Origin: Limnohabitans sp. WS1
GTDB taxonomy: Bacteria > Pseudomonadota > Gammaproteobacteria > Burkholderiales > Burkholderiaceae_C
Direction: 5' to 3'
Length of the DNA stretch: 64,000 nt
Assembly (NCBI RefSeq): GCF_003063265.1
Contig: NZ_NERU01000004.1
Span: 186,001-250,000, forward strand
Positions 8,509-21,024 of this stretch are shown in pieces. The notes beneath the pieces were generated by a model. It was not told the origin of the DNA, did no database searches, and saw only the letters and a program-made list of their open reading frames with translations. The translations under genes were made by a program, and so were the position numbers. Numbering within the stretch: the stretch's first letter is position 1; each line of letters opens with the position of its first letter.

Positions 8509-9405
8509 ATGACCACCGAATTTCGCCCTATCCGTGGCAGCATTCCTGCCCTGATCACACCGATGCTTGCCAATGGCAATGTGGACTACCCCACTTTGCG
8601 AAAACTGATCGACTGGCATGTTGCCGAAGGCACAGACGCCATCGTGGTGGTCGGCACATCAGGCGAATCGCCCACTGTGACCGTGGACGAGCACTGTGAA
8701 ATCATCCGTGTCTCCGTCGAACAAGCGGCCAAACGCATCCCGATCATTGCCGGTTGTGGAGCCAACTCCACTGCTGAAGCGATCAATCTGGCCAAATTTG
8801 CACACAAAGTTGGCGCTGACGCACAGCTGCAAGTGGTGCCCTATTACAACAAGCCCACCCAAGAAGGCCTCTACCAGCACTTCAAAGCCATCGCCGAGGC
8901 TGTGCCCGAGTTGCCCGTGATTTTGTACAACGTGCCAGGCCGCACCGTGGCCGATCTCCAGCACGAAACCGTGCTGCGACTGGCCCAGGTGCCCGGCATC
9001 ATCGGCATCAAGGAAGCGACCAGCAACATTGAGCGTGCCCAGTGGCTCATTCGTGAAGTGCCCAAAGAATTTGCTGTGTTTTCTGGCGACGACGCCACCG
9101 CTGTGGCTCTGATGCTGTGCGGCGGTGCCGGCAACATCAGCGTGACCGCCAACGTCGCGCCTCAGCTCATGCATAAACTGTGCATGGCCGCAACCCGTGG
9201 TGATGTGAAAGAAGCCATGCGCATCCAGTTCCAACTGCTGCCTGTGCACAAAAACTTGTTTGTTGAAGCCAACCCCATCCCTGTCAAATGGGCCATGCAA
9301 CGCATGGGGCTGAGCGGCCCGACTTTGCGCCTGCCCATGACGGAACTGTCTGCGGCCCAACACCCAGTGGTTGAAGCAGCACTCCACGCCGCCGGCCTGA
9401 TTTGA
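8509..9405 (+). CDS. dapA: 4-hydroxy-tetrahydrodipicolinate synthase
   Basis: DapA condenses pyruvate with aspartate semialdehyde, the first committed step toward diaminopimelate and lysine. The 298-aa product is full length, a TIM barrel with the pyruvate-binding [10 protein letters not shown] motif, the catalytic tyrosine in [10 protein letters not shown] and the Schiff-base lysine in [10 protein letters not shown]. Its stop overlaps the bamC ATG by one base (TGATG). dapA-bamC is a conserved pair in many Proteobacteria, linking cell-wall precursor supply with outer-membrane assembly. Confidence 0.97.
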   Translation: MTTEFRPIRGSIPALITPMLANGNVDYPTLRKLIDWHVAEGTDAIVVVGTSGESPTVTVDEHCEIIRVSVEQAAKRIPIIAGCGANSTAEAINLAKFAHKVGADAQLQVVPYYNKPTQEGLYQHFKAIAEAVPELPVILYNVPGRTVADLQHETVLRLAQVPGIIGIKEATSNIERAQWLIREVPKEFAVFSGDDATAVALMLCGGAGNISVTANVAPQLMHKLCMAATRGDVKEAMRIQFQLLPVHKNLFVEANPIPVKWAMQRMGLSGPTLRLPMTELSAAQHPVVEAALHAAGLI

Positions 9406-10547
9406 TGAGCACCTCAAGGATGTTTGTGAACACCACCCCTTTCCTTACCCTTTCCTCCATCCCCTTTAAGCGGACAGCCAGCATCCTGTCCTTGGCGGCC
9501 TTGCTGAGCGCATGTGCGGCACTCGAAGAGGACAAGATCAACTACAAAAGCGCGGCCAAAGCCCCGACCCTTGAAGTCCCCCCCGATTTGACGCAATTGC
9601 GCAAGGAATCGCGTTACGCCATCGAAAGCACATCGGCCACGGCCTCTGGTTTCCAAAATGCAGGTTCGCGGGTCGTTGACTCAGGTACCGCAACCAACAC
9701 CTTGGGCAATGTCCGCCTGGAGCGCCAAGGCAATCAACGCTGGTTGGTAGCAGCCATGCCCGCAGACAAGCTTTGGGAGCCTTTGCGCGAATTTTGGTCG
9801 AGCAATGGCTTCACTTTGGTCACTGACTCGCCTGAACTGGGCATCATGGAAACAGATTGGGCTGAAAATCGCGCCAAAATTCCACAAGACTTCATCCGAA
9901 GAACCTTGGGGAAAGTGTTGGAATCACTGTATTCCTCAGGCGAGCGTGACAAGTTTAGAACCCGTATCGAGCGCAACGCGCAAGGTGGCGTCGAGATTTA
10001 CATCACACACCGAGGCATGGCCGAAAATTACACCAACGCCCAAAAAGACCAGACAGTTTGGCAACCTCGCGCTTCCGATCCTGAGTTGGAGATTGAGTTC
10101 TTGCGTCGACTGATGGTCAAACTGGGGACTTCGCCAGAAGCAGCCAAAGCCGCTGCAACGGCAGCCAACCCCGTCAGCCAAAGTGCCACCATCGGCGTGA
10201 CCCAGGGCCAAGCGTCCATCACCTTGATTGACACCCTTGACCGTGCATGGCGTCGTACAGGTGTTGCGCTTGATCGCAGCGGTTTCACCGTGGAAGACCG
10301 CGATCGTGCCAATGGCTTGTATTTTGTTCGCTACGTTGCAGCAGGTAAAACCGCCGAGCAACCTGGCTTCTTCAGTCGGATCTTCAGCAGCAAAACTGAA
10401 CTCTCGACTTTGGCTCGTTACCGCATCAGTGTGACGGGCTTGTCAGCAGATCAAAGCGTGATTCGCATTCTGACCTCTGAGGGCAAACCTGCCAGCAAGG
10501 AAGATGCCGAGCGCATTTTGAATTTGATTGCTCCGCAATTGCGATAA
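9405..10547 (+). CDS. bamC: Outer membrane protein assembly factor BamC (lipoprotein)
   Basis: BamC is an accessory lipoprotein of the BAM complex. The 380-aa product has a lipoprotein signal: basic FKRT, a hydrophobic stretch, and lipobox LSAC with the lipidated Cys37. After it comes the unstructured BamD-binding stretch with LEVPPDLTQL and then two helix-grip domains. The n-region before the hydrophobic core is long; an alternative ATG at 9420 would shorten it. The ATG at 9405 is preferred because it is coupled to the dapA stop. A strong terminator follows 20-47 bp downstream. Confidence 0.88.
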   Translation: MSTSRMFVNTTPFLTLSSIPFKRTASILSLAALLSACAALEEDKINYKSAAKAPTLEVPPDLTQLRKESRYAIESTSATASGFQNAGSRVVDSGTATNTLGNVRLERQGNQRWLVAAMPADKLWEPLREFWSSNGFTLVTDSPELGIMETDWAENRAKIPQDFIRRTLGKVLESLYSSGERDKFRTRIERNAQGGVEIYITHRGMAENYTNAQKDQTVWQPRASDPELEIEFLRRLMVKLGTSPEAAKAAATAANPVSQSATIGVTQGQASITLIDTLDRAWRRTGVALDRSGFTVEDRDRANGLYFVRYVAAGKTAEQPGFFSRIFSSKTELSTLARYRISVTGLSADQSVIRILTSEGKPASKEDAERILNLIAPQLR

Positions 10548-10566
10548 GCCAAGATTCAATCAGCCA

Positions 10567-10594
10567 AAAAAAACCCCGCAATGCGGGGTTTTTT
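10567..10594. terminator. Bidirectional rho-independent terminator
   Basis: CCCCGC (10574-10579) pairs with GCGGGG (10583-10588) with an AAT loop, flanked by an A-run on the left and a T-run on the right. It therefore works for bamC on the plus strand and for the Ala-rich lipoprotein gene on the minus strand. Confidence 0.9.
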
Positions 10595-10638
10595 GATGGG
10601 CAACCTGACTCAACATCAGGCGCTCAAACTGAGCCAGA

Positions 10639-10839
10639 TTACTTGGCTGCAGATGCGTCAGCAGCAGGAGCGGCAGCGGGTGCAGCAGCAGCAGAGGCAT
10701 CAGCCGCTGGGGCGGCAGGAGCGGCAGCTGGTGCAGCAGCAGCAGGTGCGGCTGCAGGAGCAGCAGCTTCTTCTTTTTTGCCGCAAGCGGACAAAGCTGC
10801 AGCGGCGATGATGGCGGCCAGAACGAGAGACTTGTTCAT
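10639..10839 (-). CDS. Small alanine/proline-rich lipoprotein
   Basis: The 66-aa product begins MNKSLVLAAIIAAAALSACGKKEE: a signal peptide with lipobox LSAC and lipidated Cys19. The mature part is almost entirely Ala and Pro with a few Asp and Ser, arranged as AAAPAAAP-type stretches and two PAADASAA copies, ending in Lys. The ATG at 10839 is chosen because an AGGAAAA ribosome site lies just upstream. Such Ala/Pro tails probably act as flexible spacers in the periplasm or outer membrane; no enzymatic domain is present. It is monocistronic, facing the bamC terminator. Confidence 0.75.
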   Translation of the reverse strand: MNKSLVLAAIIAAAALSACGKKEEAAAPAAAPAAAAPAAAPAAPAADASAAAAPAAAPAADASAAK

Positions 10840-11026
10840 TTTGATTTTCCTGATGTAAGGATGGATGAGAAAACAATTTCCGGAAATTGTCACAACAACT
10901 TTTGAGGGATGTCGGACCGAGACAAAAGCACTCGAGCTCTTTTGTACTCAGCCTACGATTATAGCGTTTTCCCTTAATTGTTTTCCCTTTGCCTTCACCA
11001 AACTGACAAAGCAAGCGTAAAAAAGC

Positions 11027-12163
11027 TCAAAGTGGATGATTCTGTCGCGGGTAAAGCCATCCAGCGAGCGCCCAATCGACCAAAGCCTCTTTGGCATTTT
11101 TACTTAAACTTCTCCATGCAGGCCCTGAAAGTTCTCGCAAATCAGCCAACGCACGCAAATTCATCGCATCTTTTCCGGCCACCCGAAAGCTCTCCCCATT
11201 GATGAAAATATGACGCTCGTCGTACATCATTTTGGTGCGGCGATCCAATTGCACGCCAACCGACAAGTCGGGTTCGTCCTCTACAGGGTCAAACCATACC
11301 TGTGCCTTGGGTTCGGTCAGGTATTCGCCCAGCAAGCTGTCGATCAAATGAGGGTTATTCAAAGCCTTGGCGATGGCCTGCCGTGCAAAATCACCCAATT
11401 GAGGCGGCATGGCTGCAGGGGCAATGGCAGCAGGCTGCTTCGGGTCACGGTACAGCGCATCGCCCACACCATCAAAGGCCTCATCGGCCAAGCCGAGCAG
11501 CAACTCACGGGCCAACTCGCCTTCTTGCGGTGATCGAAAACCAATCGACCAGGTCATGCATTCGCCTTGCGCGATGCCGTCGTGCGCATATTTGGGCGGC
11601 AGATACAGCATGTCGCCGGGGTTGAGCACAAACTCTTCTTCAGCTTCAAAATTTTGCAAAATCTTGAGCGGCACGCCCGGCTGCAGGCTCAAGTCTTTTT
11701 GACGCCCGATGCGCCATTTGCGCTGGCCGTGGGCTTGCAGCAAAAACACGTCGTAACTGTCAAAGTGCGGCCCCACGCCACCACCGTCGGTGGCGTAACT
11801 GATCATCACATCATCGAGCCGTGCATCGGGCACAAAGCGAAACTGCTGCATCAGCGCGTGCACGCCATCGTGGTGCAAGTCCACGCCTTGCACCAGAAAT
11901 GTCCATTTTTTCTGACTGAAAGGCGGCAAGCTGCGCTTGAGCAAAGGGCCATGCTTCATCTTCCAGCCTTTGTCCGAGTCGATGATCAGGCGCGACTCAA
12001 CCCCCTCCTCGCCCGCCAAAGCCACCAGTTCGGCGCGGCCCACACAGGGCGAAAAACCCGGGATGGCATTGCGCACCAGCAAAGGCTTTTTCTGCCAATA
12101 GCGCTTCATGAATTGGCTGGGTGTCAGGCCGCCTAAAAGGGCCAAGGGTTGTTCTGTGTTCAT
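11027..12163 (-). CDS. roxA: JmjC/cupin ribosomal protein hydroxylase (RoxA/YcfD-like)
   Basis: This 378-aa protein belongs to the 2-oxoglutarate/Fe(II) oxygenases of the YcfD/ROX group, which hydroxylate an arginine of ribosomal protein L16 in E. coli. The iron-binding triad is visible as His133-x-Asp135 in VGPHFDSYDVF and His194 in PPKYAHDGIAQG. The opening LGGLTPSQFMKRYWQKKPLLVRN is typical of the group, and a C-terminal winged-helix-like region follows. The ATG at 12163 has an AAAGGAA ribosome site; the longer frame has none. It diverges from the SlyD-type gene. Confidence 0.87.
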   Translation of the reverse strand: MNTEQPLALLGGLTPSQFMKRYWQKKPLLVRNAIPGFSPCVGRAELVALAGEEGVESRLIIDSDKGWKMKHGPLLKRSLPPFSQKKWTFLVQGVDLHHDGVHALMQQFRFVPDARLDDVMISYATDGGGVGPHFDSYDVFLLQAHGQRKWRIGRQKDLSLQPGVPLKILQNFEAEEEFVLNPGDMLYLPPKYAHDGIAQGECMTWSIGFRSPQEGELARELLLGLADEAFDGVGDALYRDPKQPAAIAPAAMPPQLGDFARQAIAKALNNPHLIDSLLGEYLTEPKAQVWFDPVEDEPDLSVGVQLDRRTKMMYDERHIFINGESFRVAGKDAMNLRALADLRELSGPAWRSLSKNAKEALVDWALAGWLYPRQNHPL

Positions 12164-12249
12164 GGGTTGGTTCCTTTGAGGCCAACAATGCGCGGCCTCT
12201 TCAAAGCACAAGCGGCCAAAACCGGCCGCCAAACTGCGACAATTGTCCT

Positions 12250-12783
12250 ATGGAAATCAAGACACCTTCTGTGGTCGCACTGACCTGGACACTCAAAGAC
12301 ACGCTGGGCGAAGTTCTGGACACCCTGGACGAGCCCGTTGAATTTTTCATTGGCGGCAAAGATTTGCTGCCCAAGATCGAAGAAGCCCTGCAAGGCCACG
12401 AAAAAGGCGCCAAGGTCGACCTGCACCTGGAGCCCGAAGACGCCTTTGGCGACTTTGATGAAAACCTGCTGTTTCTGGAACCGCTTGCGCTGTTTCCTGA
12501 AGGCTTGGAAGAAGGTCTGACCATTGAAGGAACCGCCTTGCCCGCAGGATGCCATCCCGACGCGCCGCGCAATGTGCTGTACACCGTGACCGAAATCTAT
12601 CCCGAGCATGTGGTGCTGGACGGTAACCACCCGCTGTCGGGCATTGCCCTGCGCCTGAGCCTCAAGGTGGAATCGGTGCGCGAGCCCACCGAAGCCGAAG
12701 TGGGCAGCGGCAGCTGCGGCACCGGGTTCTTCAAAATCGAAGTTGGTGATGAAGGCCTGCCCACCGGGCCTACTTTGCACTGA
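12250..12783 (+). CDS. FKBP-type peptidyl-prolyl isomerase, SlyD-like
   Basis: The 177-aa protein resembles SlyD/FkpB-type isomerases, which speed prolyl isomerisation and act as chaperones. It has the split FKBP fold: an N-terminal strand with LTWTLKDTLGEVLDTLDEPVEF, then GGKDLLPKIEEALQGHEKGAKVDLHLEPEDAFGDFDENL, which leads into the inserted flap, and the return strand GNHPLSGIALRLSLKVESVR. The His-rich metal tail of E. coli SlyD is absent; instead it ends GSCGTGFFKIEVGDEG. It is likely a cytoplasmic single-gene unit converging on dut. Confidence 0.85.
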   Translation: MEIKTPSVVALTWTLKDTLGEVLDTLDEPVEFFIGGKDLLPKIEEALQGHEKGAKVDLHLEPEDAFGDFDENLLFLEPLALFPEGLEEGLTIEGTALPAGCHPDAPRNVLYTVTEIYPEHVVLDGNHPLSGIALRLSLKVESVREPTEAEVGSGSCGTGFFKIEVGDEGLPTGPTLH

Positions 12784-12809
12784 TCCATCAGGACAATTCC
12801 GACAGAGGC

Positions 12810-12834
12810 ATGTCGGCGGTTTCCGCTAAGACAT
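12810..12834. repeat. REP-like hairpin (TGTCGGCGG type)
   Basis: ATGTC-G-GCGG-TTT-CCGC-TAA-GACAT forms an interrupted stem between the convergent SlyD-like and dut genes. It shares the GTCGGCGG..TTC..GC...GACAT layout with the exact repeats at 22570 and 22660. It could also act as a terminator. Confidence 0.45.
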
Positions 12835-12878
12835 ACACCGGTCCATCAAAAGCCGTTGTCGGACTCTTCACCCCGACC

Positions 12879-13328
12879 TTATTGTTTGCCGGTAGAGCCG
12901 TAACCGCCCTCACCGCGCTCGCTGGGCGCATCAAATTCACTCACCAGGTTGAACGTGGCCTGCACCACCGGCACGATGACCATCTGCGCGATGCGCTCCA
13001 TCGGCTCAATGGTGAAGGCCACATCGCTGCGGTTCCAGGCGCTGACCATGAGCTGGCCTTGGTAATCGCTGTCAATCAAGCCCACCAAATTGCCCAGCAC
13101 GATGCCGTGCTTGTGGCCCAAACCGGAGCGCGGCAACAGCATGGCCGCATAACCGGGGTCTTTCAGGTGCACCGCAATGCCCGTGGGCACCAATTGCCAA
13201 GCGTTGGGTTGCAGGGTCAAAGGAGCGTCAAGACATGCACGCAAATCCAGCCCGGCACTGCCAGGCGTGGCATAGGCGGGCAGCTGATCGGCCATGCGGG
13301 CGTCGATGATTTTGAGGTCGATGTTCAT
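12879..13328 (-). CDS. dut: dUTP diphosphatase
   Basis: Dut hydrolyses dUTP to dUMP and pyrophosphate, keeping uracil out of DNA and supplying thymidylate synthesis. The 149-aa protein is full length for the trimeric family, with the conserved motifs: [39 protein letters not shown] and the C-terminal GEGGYGSTG that closes over the active site. It lies about 100 bp after coaBC on the same strand; coaBC-dut is a common bacterial pair. Confidence 0.97.
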   Translation of the reverse strand: MNIDLKIIDARMADQLPAYATPGSAGLDLRACLDAPLTLQPNAWQLVPTGIAVHLKDPGYAAMLLPRSGLGHKHGIVLGNLVGLIDSDYQGQLMVSAWNRSDVAFTIEPMERIAQMVIVPVVQATFNLVSEFDAPSERGEGGYGSTGKQ

Positions 13329-13425
13329 GTGGGGTTGAGCGTATGGGGTTGGGCGTTGGGCGTACAGGGCTGGACGTTGGCTTCAGTTTTTTCGCTGAAC
13401 ACTGAACGCCGCGCCCTGAAAAGAC

Positions 13426-14640
13426 TTAGCGGTTCAAACGGGTGGCGATGTCAGCAATCAAGCCCACAGCCAGCGTCTGCTTGCTGGCGTGCGGCATTTC
13501 GCGGGCACCAGTTTCATCCACCAGCAGCAAGGCATTGTCGTCTTGACCGAAGGTGGCCGGGCCAATATTACCCACCAACAGCGGCACGCCCTTTCGGATG
13601 CGCTTGGCCGTGGCATGGGCCAGCAAATCGTGACTTTCGGCAGCGAAACCCACACAAAACAATTCACCCGACTCGGCACGGGGCGAGTGCGCTACCGTGG
13701 CCAAAATATCCGGGTTTTCCACAAAACTCAGCTGAGGGGTCTGTCCCGATCCGTCTTTCTTGATTTTTTGGTCGGCCGAATTCGCGGGACGCCAATCGGC
13801 CACAGCCGCTGTAGAAATGAACACGTCGGCCTTATCCACATGCAGCGCCACCGCGTCCAGCATCTGGCGGGCTGACTGGACATTCACACGCTCAACGCCC
13901 CTGGGCGTTGGCAAATGCACAGGCCCTGCCACCAGCGTGACCTGGGCACCGGCCATGTTCGCTGCACGGGCAATCGCAAAACCCATCTTGCCACTCGACA
14001 AATTGGTAATGCCGCGCACCGGGTCAATGGCTTCGTAGGTCGGCCCGGCCGTGACCAGCACTTGCTTGCCCGCCAGCACCTTAAGCGTGAAAAACGCCTC
14101 GAGTTCTTCCAGAATTTCATCGGCTTCAAGCATGCGCCCGTCGCCTGTTTCGCCACAGGCCTGGTCGCCCTGCCCCACGTCCAGCACATGGATGCCGTCG
14201 GCCTTGAGCTGAGCCACATTGCGCTGCGTGGCGGGGTTGGACCACATTTCGCGGTTCATGGCCGGGGCCACGATCAGCGGCACCTTGTCCAGCGGCCGAG
14301 CCAAACACATGAGGCTGAGCAATTCGTCGGCACCCCCATGCAGCAGCTTGGACATGAAGTCGGCACTGGCCGGGGCTACCACAATCGCATCGGCCTCGCG
14401 ACTCAGGTTGATGTGGGCCATGTTGTTGGCCTCGCGCGGGTCCCACTGCGAGGTGTAGACCGGCCGACCTGACAAGGCCTGCATGGTGACGGCCGTCATG
14501 AATTGCTCGGCCGCCTCGGTCATCACCACTTGCACGGTGACGCCCGCCTTGATCAAAGCCCGGCAGAGTTCAGCCGACTTGAAGGCCGCGATGCCACCCG
14601 ACAAGCCCAGAACGATGTGTTTTCCACTCAATGTACTCAT
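13426..14640 (-). CDS. coaBC: Bifunctional phosphopantothenoylcysteine decarboxylase / phosphopantothenate-cysteine ligase
   Basis: CoaBC carries out two consecutive steps of coenzyme A synthesis. The 404-aa fusion has an N-terminal FMN-dependent decarboxylase ([15 protein letters not shown], then [16 protein letters not shown] and APAMNREMW) and a C-terminal CTP-dependent ligase ([44 protein letters not shown]). The ATG at 14640 begins just before the flavoprotein fold; the extra upstream codons in frame look noncoding. It is followed by dut on the same strand. Confidence 0.96.
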   Translation of the reverse strand: MSTLSGKHIVLGLSGGIAAFKSAELCRALIKAGVTVQVVMTEAAEQFMTAVTMQALSGRPVYTSQWDPREANNMAHINLSREADAIVVAPASADFMSKLLHGGADELLSLMCLARPLDKVPLIVAPAMNREMWSNPATQRNVAQLKADGIHVLDVGQGDQACGETGDGRMLEADEILEELEAFFTLKVLAGKQVLVTAGPTYEAIDPVRGITNLSSGKMGFAIARAANMAGAQVTLVAGPVHLPTPRGVERVNVQSARQMLDAVALHVDKADVFISTAAVADWRPANSADQKIKKDGSGQTPQLSFVENPDILATVAHSPRAESGELFCVGFAAESHDLLAHATAKRIRKGVPLLVGNIGPATFGQDDNALLLVDETGAREMPHASKQTLAVGLIADIATRLNR

Positions 14641-14770
14641 GAGGGGAAATGTATCAGAGCGGTCACTCGACATTGTTCACGGACAAGGCACAAAAGCCTC
14701 GCTGCACAGCAAGGTGCCTGCCCACCCCCACAATGACTTGCCCAAAGCCTGCGGACCGACCGCAAAAAAC

Positions 14771-15997
14771 TCAGTGAAGGCGTCGATGCCTGCGCAAATG
14801 CATCACCGCCAGCGCCAGCGACGCCACCTGCAAGACCGCGCAAAAGAAGAACGGTGCGCCAATGCGCCAGTCACCTTGCGGCAAGTGCGACACCATGGCC
14901 AACAAGGGCGCGCCCAGCATGGGGGCCACCACGGCCATCAAACTGCTCAGCGCACTGACCGCGCCCATGGTCTGGCCCTGGCTCTTGCTGTCGGCGGCCG
15001 ACGAAATCATGCTTTGCACCGAGGCATTCACCGTGCCACCCAGCAAGTTGAAGGCAATCACCGCGTACATCATCCAGCCCTCGGTGGCCGCGCCCCACAG
15101 CGTGTAGGCGATGACCGACGACACCAGGCCCATGATGGCCAGCTTGGGCGGCGCATAGCGCTTGAGCAAACGGCCCATCAAGACGCCTTGCACCAGCACG
15201 GCCACAATGCCCACCACGGCCAGTGACCAGCCGTTTTCACTGGGCCCCCAGCCAAACTTGAAGCTGTTGTAAAGCACCCAAACCGTGTAGAGCACAAACT
15301 GCGCCAAAGCGCTGAACGCCACCACGCCCACCAGCGGCCCCACGCCCTTGAGCTGCCCCAGCTTGCGCAATGAGCTGGCCGGATTGGCCGAGCGCCAGCT
15401 GAAGGCTTTGCGCTGCGCGGCGGGCAGCGACTCAGGCAACACAAAGTAGCCATACAAACCATTCAGCAAAGTGAGGCCACCGGCCACATAAAAGGGCAAA
15501 TGCAAGTCAATCGCGCCCAACAAACCGCCCATCACCGGCCCCACGATGAAGCCCAGCCCCATCATGGCGCCCAGCAAGCCAAAGCGCTTGGCGCGTTGCT
15601 CTGGCGCAGAAATGTCGGCCACATAGGCGTTGGCAATGGCCGCGTTGGCCTGCATGGCGCCGCCCAGCGTGCGCACCGCGATCAAGCCCCACAGCGTGGT
15701 GCTCATGGCCGTGCCAAAAAAGCTCACGCCCAGGCCCATGAAGCCCAGCAGCAACACCGGCCTGCGCCCATATCGGTCGGACAAAGCGCCCAGCACCGGC
15801 GCTGCCAAAAAGTTTGACAGCCCAAACGCCACCGCCGTCACGCCATACCAATAGGCCTGATCGGCCTGGCTGCCGGAAAAACTGCCCACCAGTGCAGGCA
15901 GCACCGGAATGATCACGCCAATGGCCGCCATGTCGAGCAACACGGCCAACATGATGAAAGGCATGGCTGCCTCTCGGGAACGAAACTTTTCACGCAT
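14771..15997 (-). CDS. MFS efflux transporter, TetA-like
   Basis: This 408-aa protein has twelve predicted membrane segments. Near the start (MPFIMLAVLLDMAAIGVIIPVLPALVGSF) it carries the TetA-like antiporter signature, and the first cytoplasmic loop has LGALSDRYGRRPVLLLGFMG (motif A). The second half (YAPPKLAIMGLVSSVIAYTLWG) mirrors the first. Relatives export tetracyclines or unrelated drugs by proton antiport; the substrate here is unknown and resistance should not be assumed. The ATG at 15997 has a GGAG ribosome site, and the gene overlaps the DUF2239 gene by 8 bp. Confidence 0.85.
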   Translation of the reverse strand: MREKFRSREAAMPFIMLAVLLDMAAIGVIIPVLPALVGSFSGSQADQAYWYGVTAVAFGLSNFLAAPVLGALSDRYGRRPVLLLGFMGLGVSFFGTAMSTTLWGLIAVRTLGGAMQANAAIANAYVADISAPEQRAKRFGLLGAMMGLGFIVGPVMGGLLGAIDLHLPFYVAGGLTLLNGLYGYFVLPESLPAAQRKAFSWRSANPASSLRKLGQLKGVGPLVGVVAFSALAQFVLYTVWVLYNSFKFGWGPSENGWSLAVVGIVAVLVQGVLMGRLLKRYAPPKLAIMGLVSSVIAYTLWGAATEGWMMYAVIAFNLLGGTVNASVQSMISSAADSKSQGQTMGAVSALSSLMAVVAPMLGAPLLAMVSHLPQGDWRIGAPFFFCAVLQVASLALAVMHLRRHRRLH

Positions 15998-16715
15998 GGG
16001 GCAACTCCGGGGAATGGGGAACGTCGGAAGGCATCCAGGCCGCTTGGGCCAGGTGCTGCAAATGGATTTGGATGTCTTGCGGCCAAGGTGCCGTCAAGGC
16101 CTCAAACCTGGGGCGATCGGCGGCAAACAGGGCGCGGGCGGCTTCTTCAAAGCCTTCCAAGCAGCCCGCCATGGCCGACATGAAGCGGTAAGTGGCCTCT
16201 TGCGACAGGCGGCGCTGGTCTTGTGACTGGCTGTCTTTGCGGGCTTGCTCGACCAACTTGCGCAAAGCCACCGAAGCCCCGCCGGGCTGGCTGCTCAGCC
16301 AGGCCCAATGGCGCGGCAACAAAGTCACCTCACGCGCCACCACGCCCAGCTTGGGGCGACCCGGGCCTGACTTGGTTGATGCCGTGTCTTCACTGTTGGT
16401 GTCAGTGCCAGATGGGTCTGTGGCATGTATCCCGTCAACAGGCTTTGCAATGCCCGCCATCACTGCGGGGTGAGACAGCGCCAACCGATCGAGCACCTCT
16501 TGTGGCGTGCCCCGCAAGTCAAAATCCAAAACCTCACTGCTGCACACATCGAATACCAAGAAGCGTGCCAAAGGCCTCGCTTCGCTCGCAATCTTGACCT
16601 GCAATGCCACCTGGGCCAGTCCCCCTTGTGCCAAGAAACGGCTGCCTTCAAATGCGATGAATTCTGAGGGGGATGCGTCAAGGTTCAGCGGGCTCAAACG
16701 ATGGGTCCTGTTCAA
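15990..16715 (-). CDS. DUF2239 family protein
   Basis: The 241-aa protein matches the DUF2239 pattern: FIAFEGSRFLAQGGLAQVALQVK at the start, FDLRGTPQEVLDRL, a linker rich in Ser/Thr/Asp, then the hallmark GRPKLGVVAREVTLLPRHWAWLSSQPGGASVALRKLVEQAR. The latter resembles a small DNA- or RNA-binding segment, but no role is established. The start is a TTG at 16715; a stop lies just upstream in frame and no ATG is available. It is translationally coupled to the efflux pump. A palindrome 31-42 bp before the start could be its operator. Confidence 0.8.
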   Translation of the reverse strand: MNRTHRLSPLNLDASPSEFIAFEGSRFLAQGGLAQVALQVKIASEARPLARFLVFDVCSSEVLDFDLRGTPQEVLDRLALSHPAVMAGIAKPVDGIHATDPSGTDTNSEDTASTKSGPGRPKLGVVAREVTLLPRHWAWLSSQPGGASVALRKLVEQARKDSQSQDQRRLSQEATYRFMSAMAGCLEGFEEAARALFAADRPRFEALTAPWPQDIQIHLQHLAQAAWMPSDVPHSPELPHA

Positions 16716-16729
16716 AAAATCTAATTATG

Positions 16730-18515
<1,786 letters not shown>

Positions 18516-18537
18516 AACACCCCCTGAGGACAGCCCC

Positions 18538-19392
18538 ATGAAACTTTGCGGATTTGACGTTGGCCTGAACCAGCCCTTCTTTTTGATCGCAGGCACCTGC
18601 TCCATCGAAGGCCTGGAGATGTCCATCGAGGTGGCGGGCCGTCTGAAAGAGGCCTGCTCGGCGCTGGGCATTCCCCTCATCTACAAAGGTTCGTTCGACA
18701 AAGCCAACCGCTCCTCGGGCAGCACCCAACGCGGCGTTGGCATGGATGCAGGTCTGAAAATTCTGGATGAAGTGCGCCGCCAAATCGGCGTGCCGATCCT
18801 CACCGATGTGCACGACGAGTCGCAGGTCAAAACCGTGGCCAGCGTGGTCGACGTGCTGCAGACCCCCGCCTTTTTGTGCCGCCAGACCGATTTCATCCGA
18901 GCCGTGGCCCAGTCGGGCAAGCCGGTGAACATCAAAAAGGGGCAGTTCTTGGCCCCTTGGGACATGAAAAACGTCATCGACAAAGCCCGCAGCGCAGCAC
19001 GTGAAGTCGGTCTGCCCGAAGACAACTTCCTGGCCTGCGAGCGTGGTGTGAGCTTTGGCTACAACAACCTGGTGGCCGACATGACCAGCCTGGCTGAAAT
19101 GCGCAAAACCGGCGCCCCGGTGGTGTTTGACGTGACCCACTCGGTGCAAAAGCCGGGCGGTCAAGGCACCAGCAGCGGTGGCGCACGCGAGATGGTGCCG
19201 GTACTGGCCCGTGCAGGCGTGGCTGCAGGCGTGGCGGGTCTCTTCATGGAAACCCATCCCAAGCCCGTCGAGGCCTGGTCCGACGGCCCCAACGCTGTGC
19301 CGCTGGGCAAAATGAAGGCATTGCTGGAGACGCTGGTACAGCTCGATTCCGTGACCAAAAAGAACCCGTTTTTAGAGGAAGATTTCGCATGA
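18538..19392 (+). CDS. kdsA: 3-deoxy-8-phosphooctulonate synthase
   Basis: KdsA condenses phosphoenolpyruvate with arabinose 5-phosphate to give Kdo 8-phosphate for the lipopolysaccharide core. The 284-aa TIM-barrel protein shows [36 protein letters not shown], the [11 protein letters not shown] lysine motif and [15 protein letters not shown]. The position corresponding to the metal-site cysteine carries Cys in AGTCSIE, suggesting either a metal-dependent or metal-tolerant form. It overlaps the next gene by 4 bp. The Kdo-activating enzyme kdsB is also in this window. Confidence 0.96.
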   Translation: MKLCGFDVGLNQPFFLIAGTCSIEGLEMSIEVAGRLKEACSALGIPLIYKGSFDKANRSSGSTQRGVGMDAGLKILDEVRRQIGVPILTDVHDESQVKTVASVVDVLQTPAFLCRQTDFIRAVAQSGKPVNIKKGQFLAPWDMKNVIDKARSAAREVGLPEDNFLACERGVSFGYNNLVADMTSLAEMRKTGAPVVFDVTHSVQKPGGQGTSSGGAREMVPVLARAGVAAGVAGLFMETHPKPVEAWSDGPNAVPLGKMKALLETLVQLDSVTKKNPFLEEDFA

Positions 19393-19676
19393 GCGGCTAT
19401 ATCATCGCCCACGTTCAGGTGACCAACCCCACCCAATACGAAGAGTACAAAAAATGGTCAACCGCTGCCATGAAAACCGCAGGCGCTGAAGTCTGCGTGC
19501 GCGGCGGCCAGGTGCAAGTGCTCGAAGGTGACTGGGCACCAGAGCGCATCGTCATCCTGAAATTTCCGTCTTTTGACGCTGCCAAGGCCTTTTACGAACT
19601 GCCCGAATACCTCAAAGCCCGTGAAGCCCGTGAAGGTGCTGCCATCATGCGCATGGTGGCTGTGGAAGGCGTTTGA
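19389..19676 (+). CDS. DUF1330 domain-containing protein
   Basis: The 95-aa protein is a single ferredoxin-like alpha-beta domain: [71 protein letters not shown]. This is the DUF1330 pattern, related to dimeric alpha-beta barrel proteins such as stress-responsive and monooxygenase-like domains; no reaction is assigned. It is coupled to kdsA by an ATGA overlap and lies 51 bp before eno, a conserved position in Burkholderiales. Confidence 0.9.
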   Translation: MSGYIIAHVQVTNPTQYEEYKKWSTAAMKTAGAEVCVRGGQVQVLEGDWAPERIVILKFPSFDAAKAFYELPEYLKAREAREGAAIMRMVAVEGV

Positions 19677-19715
19677 ATTTTTGCCTGGTTTATCCGTTTT
19701 ATTTTTACTTTTTGA

Positions 19716-21014
<1,299 letters not shown>

Positions 21015-21024
21015 ACGATCGAGC

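Noticed and set aside
14771..15997. Tetracycline resistance gene
   Set aside because: Only the general TetA-like MFS pattern is present; many housekeeping pumps share it, so no resistance is claimed.
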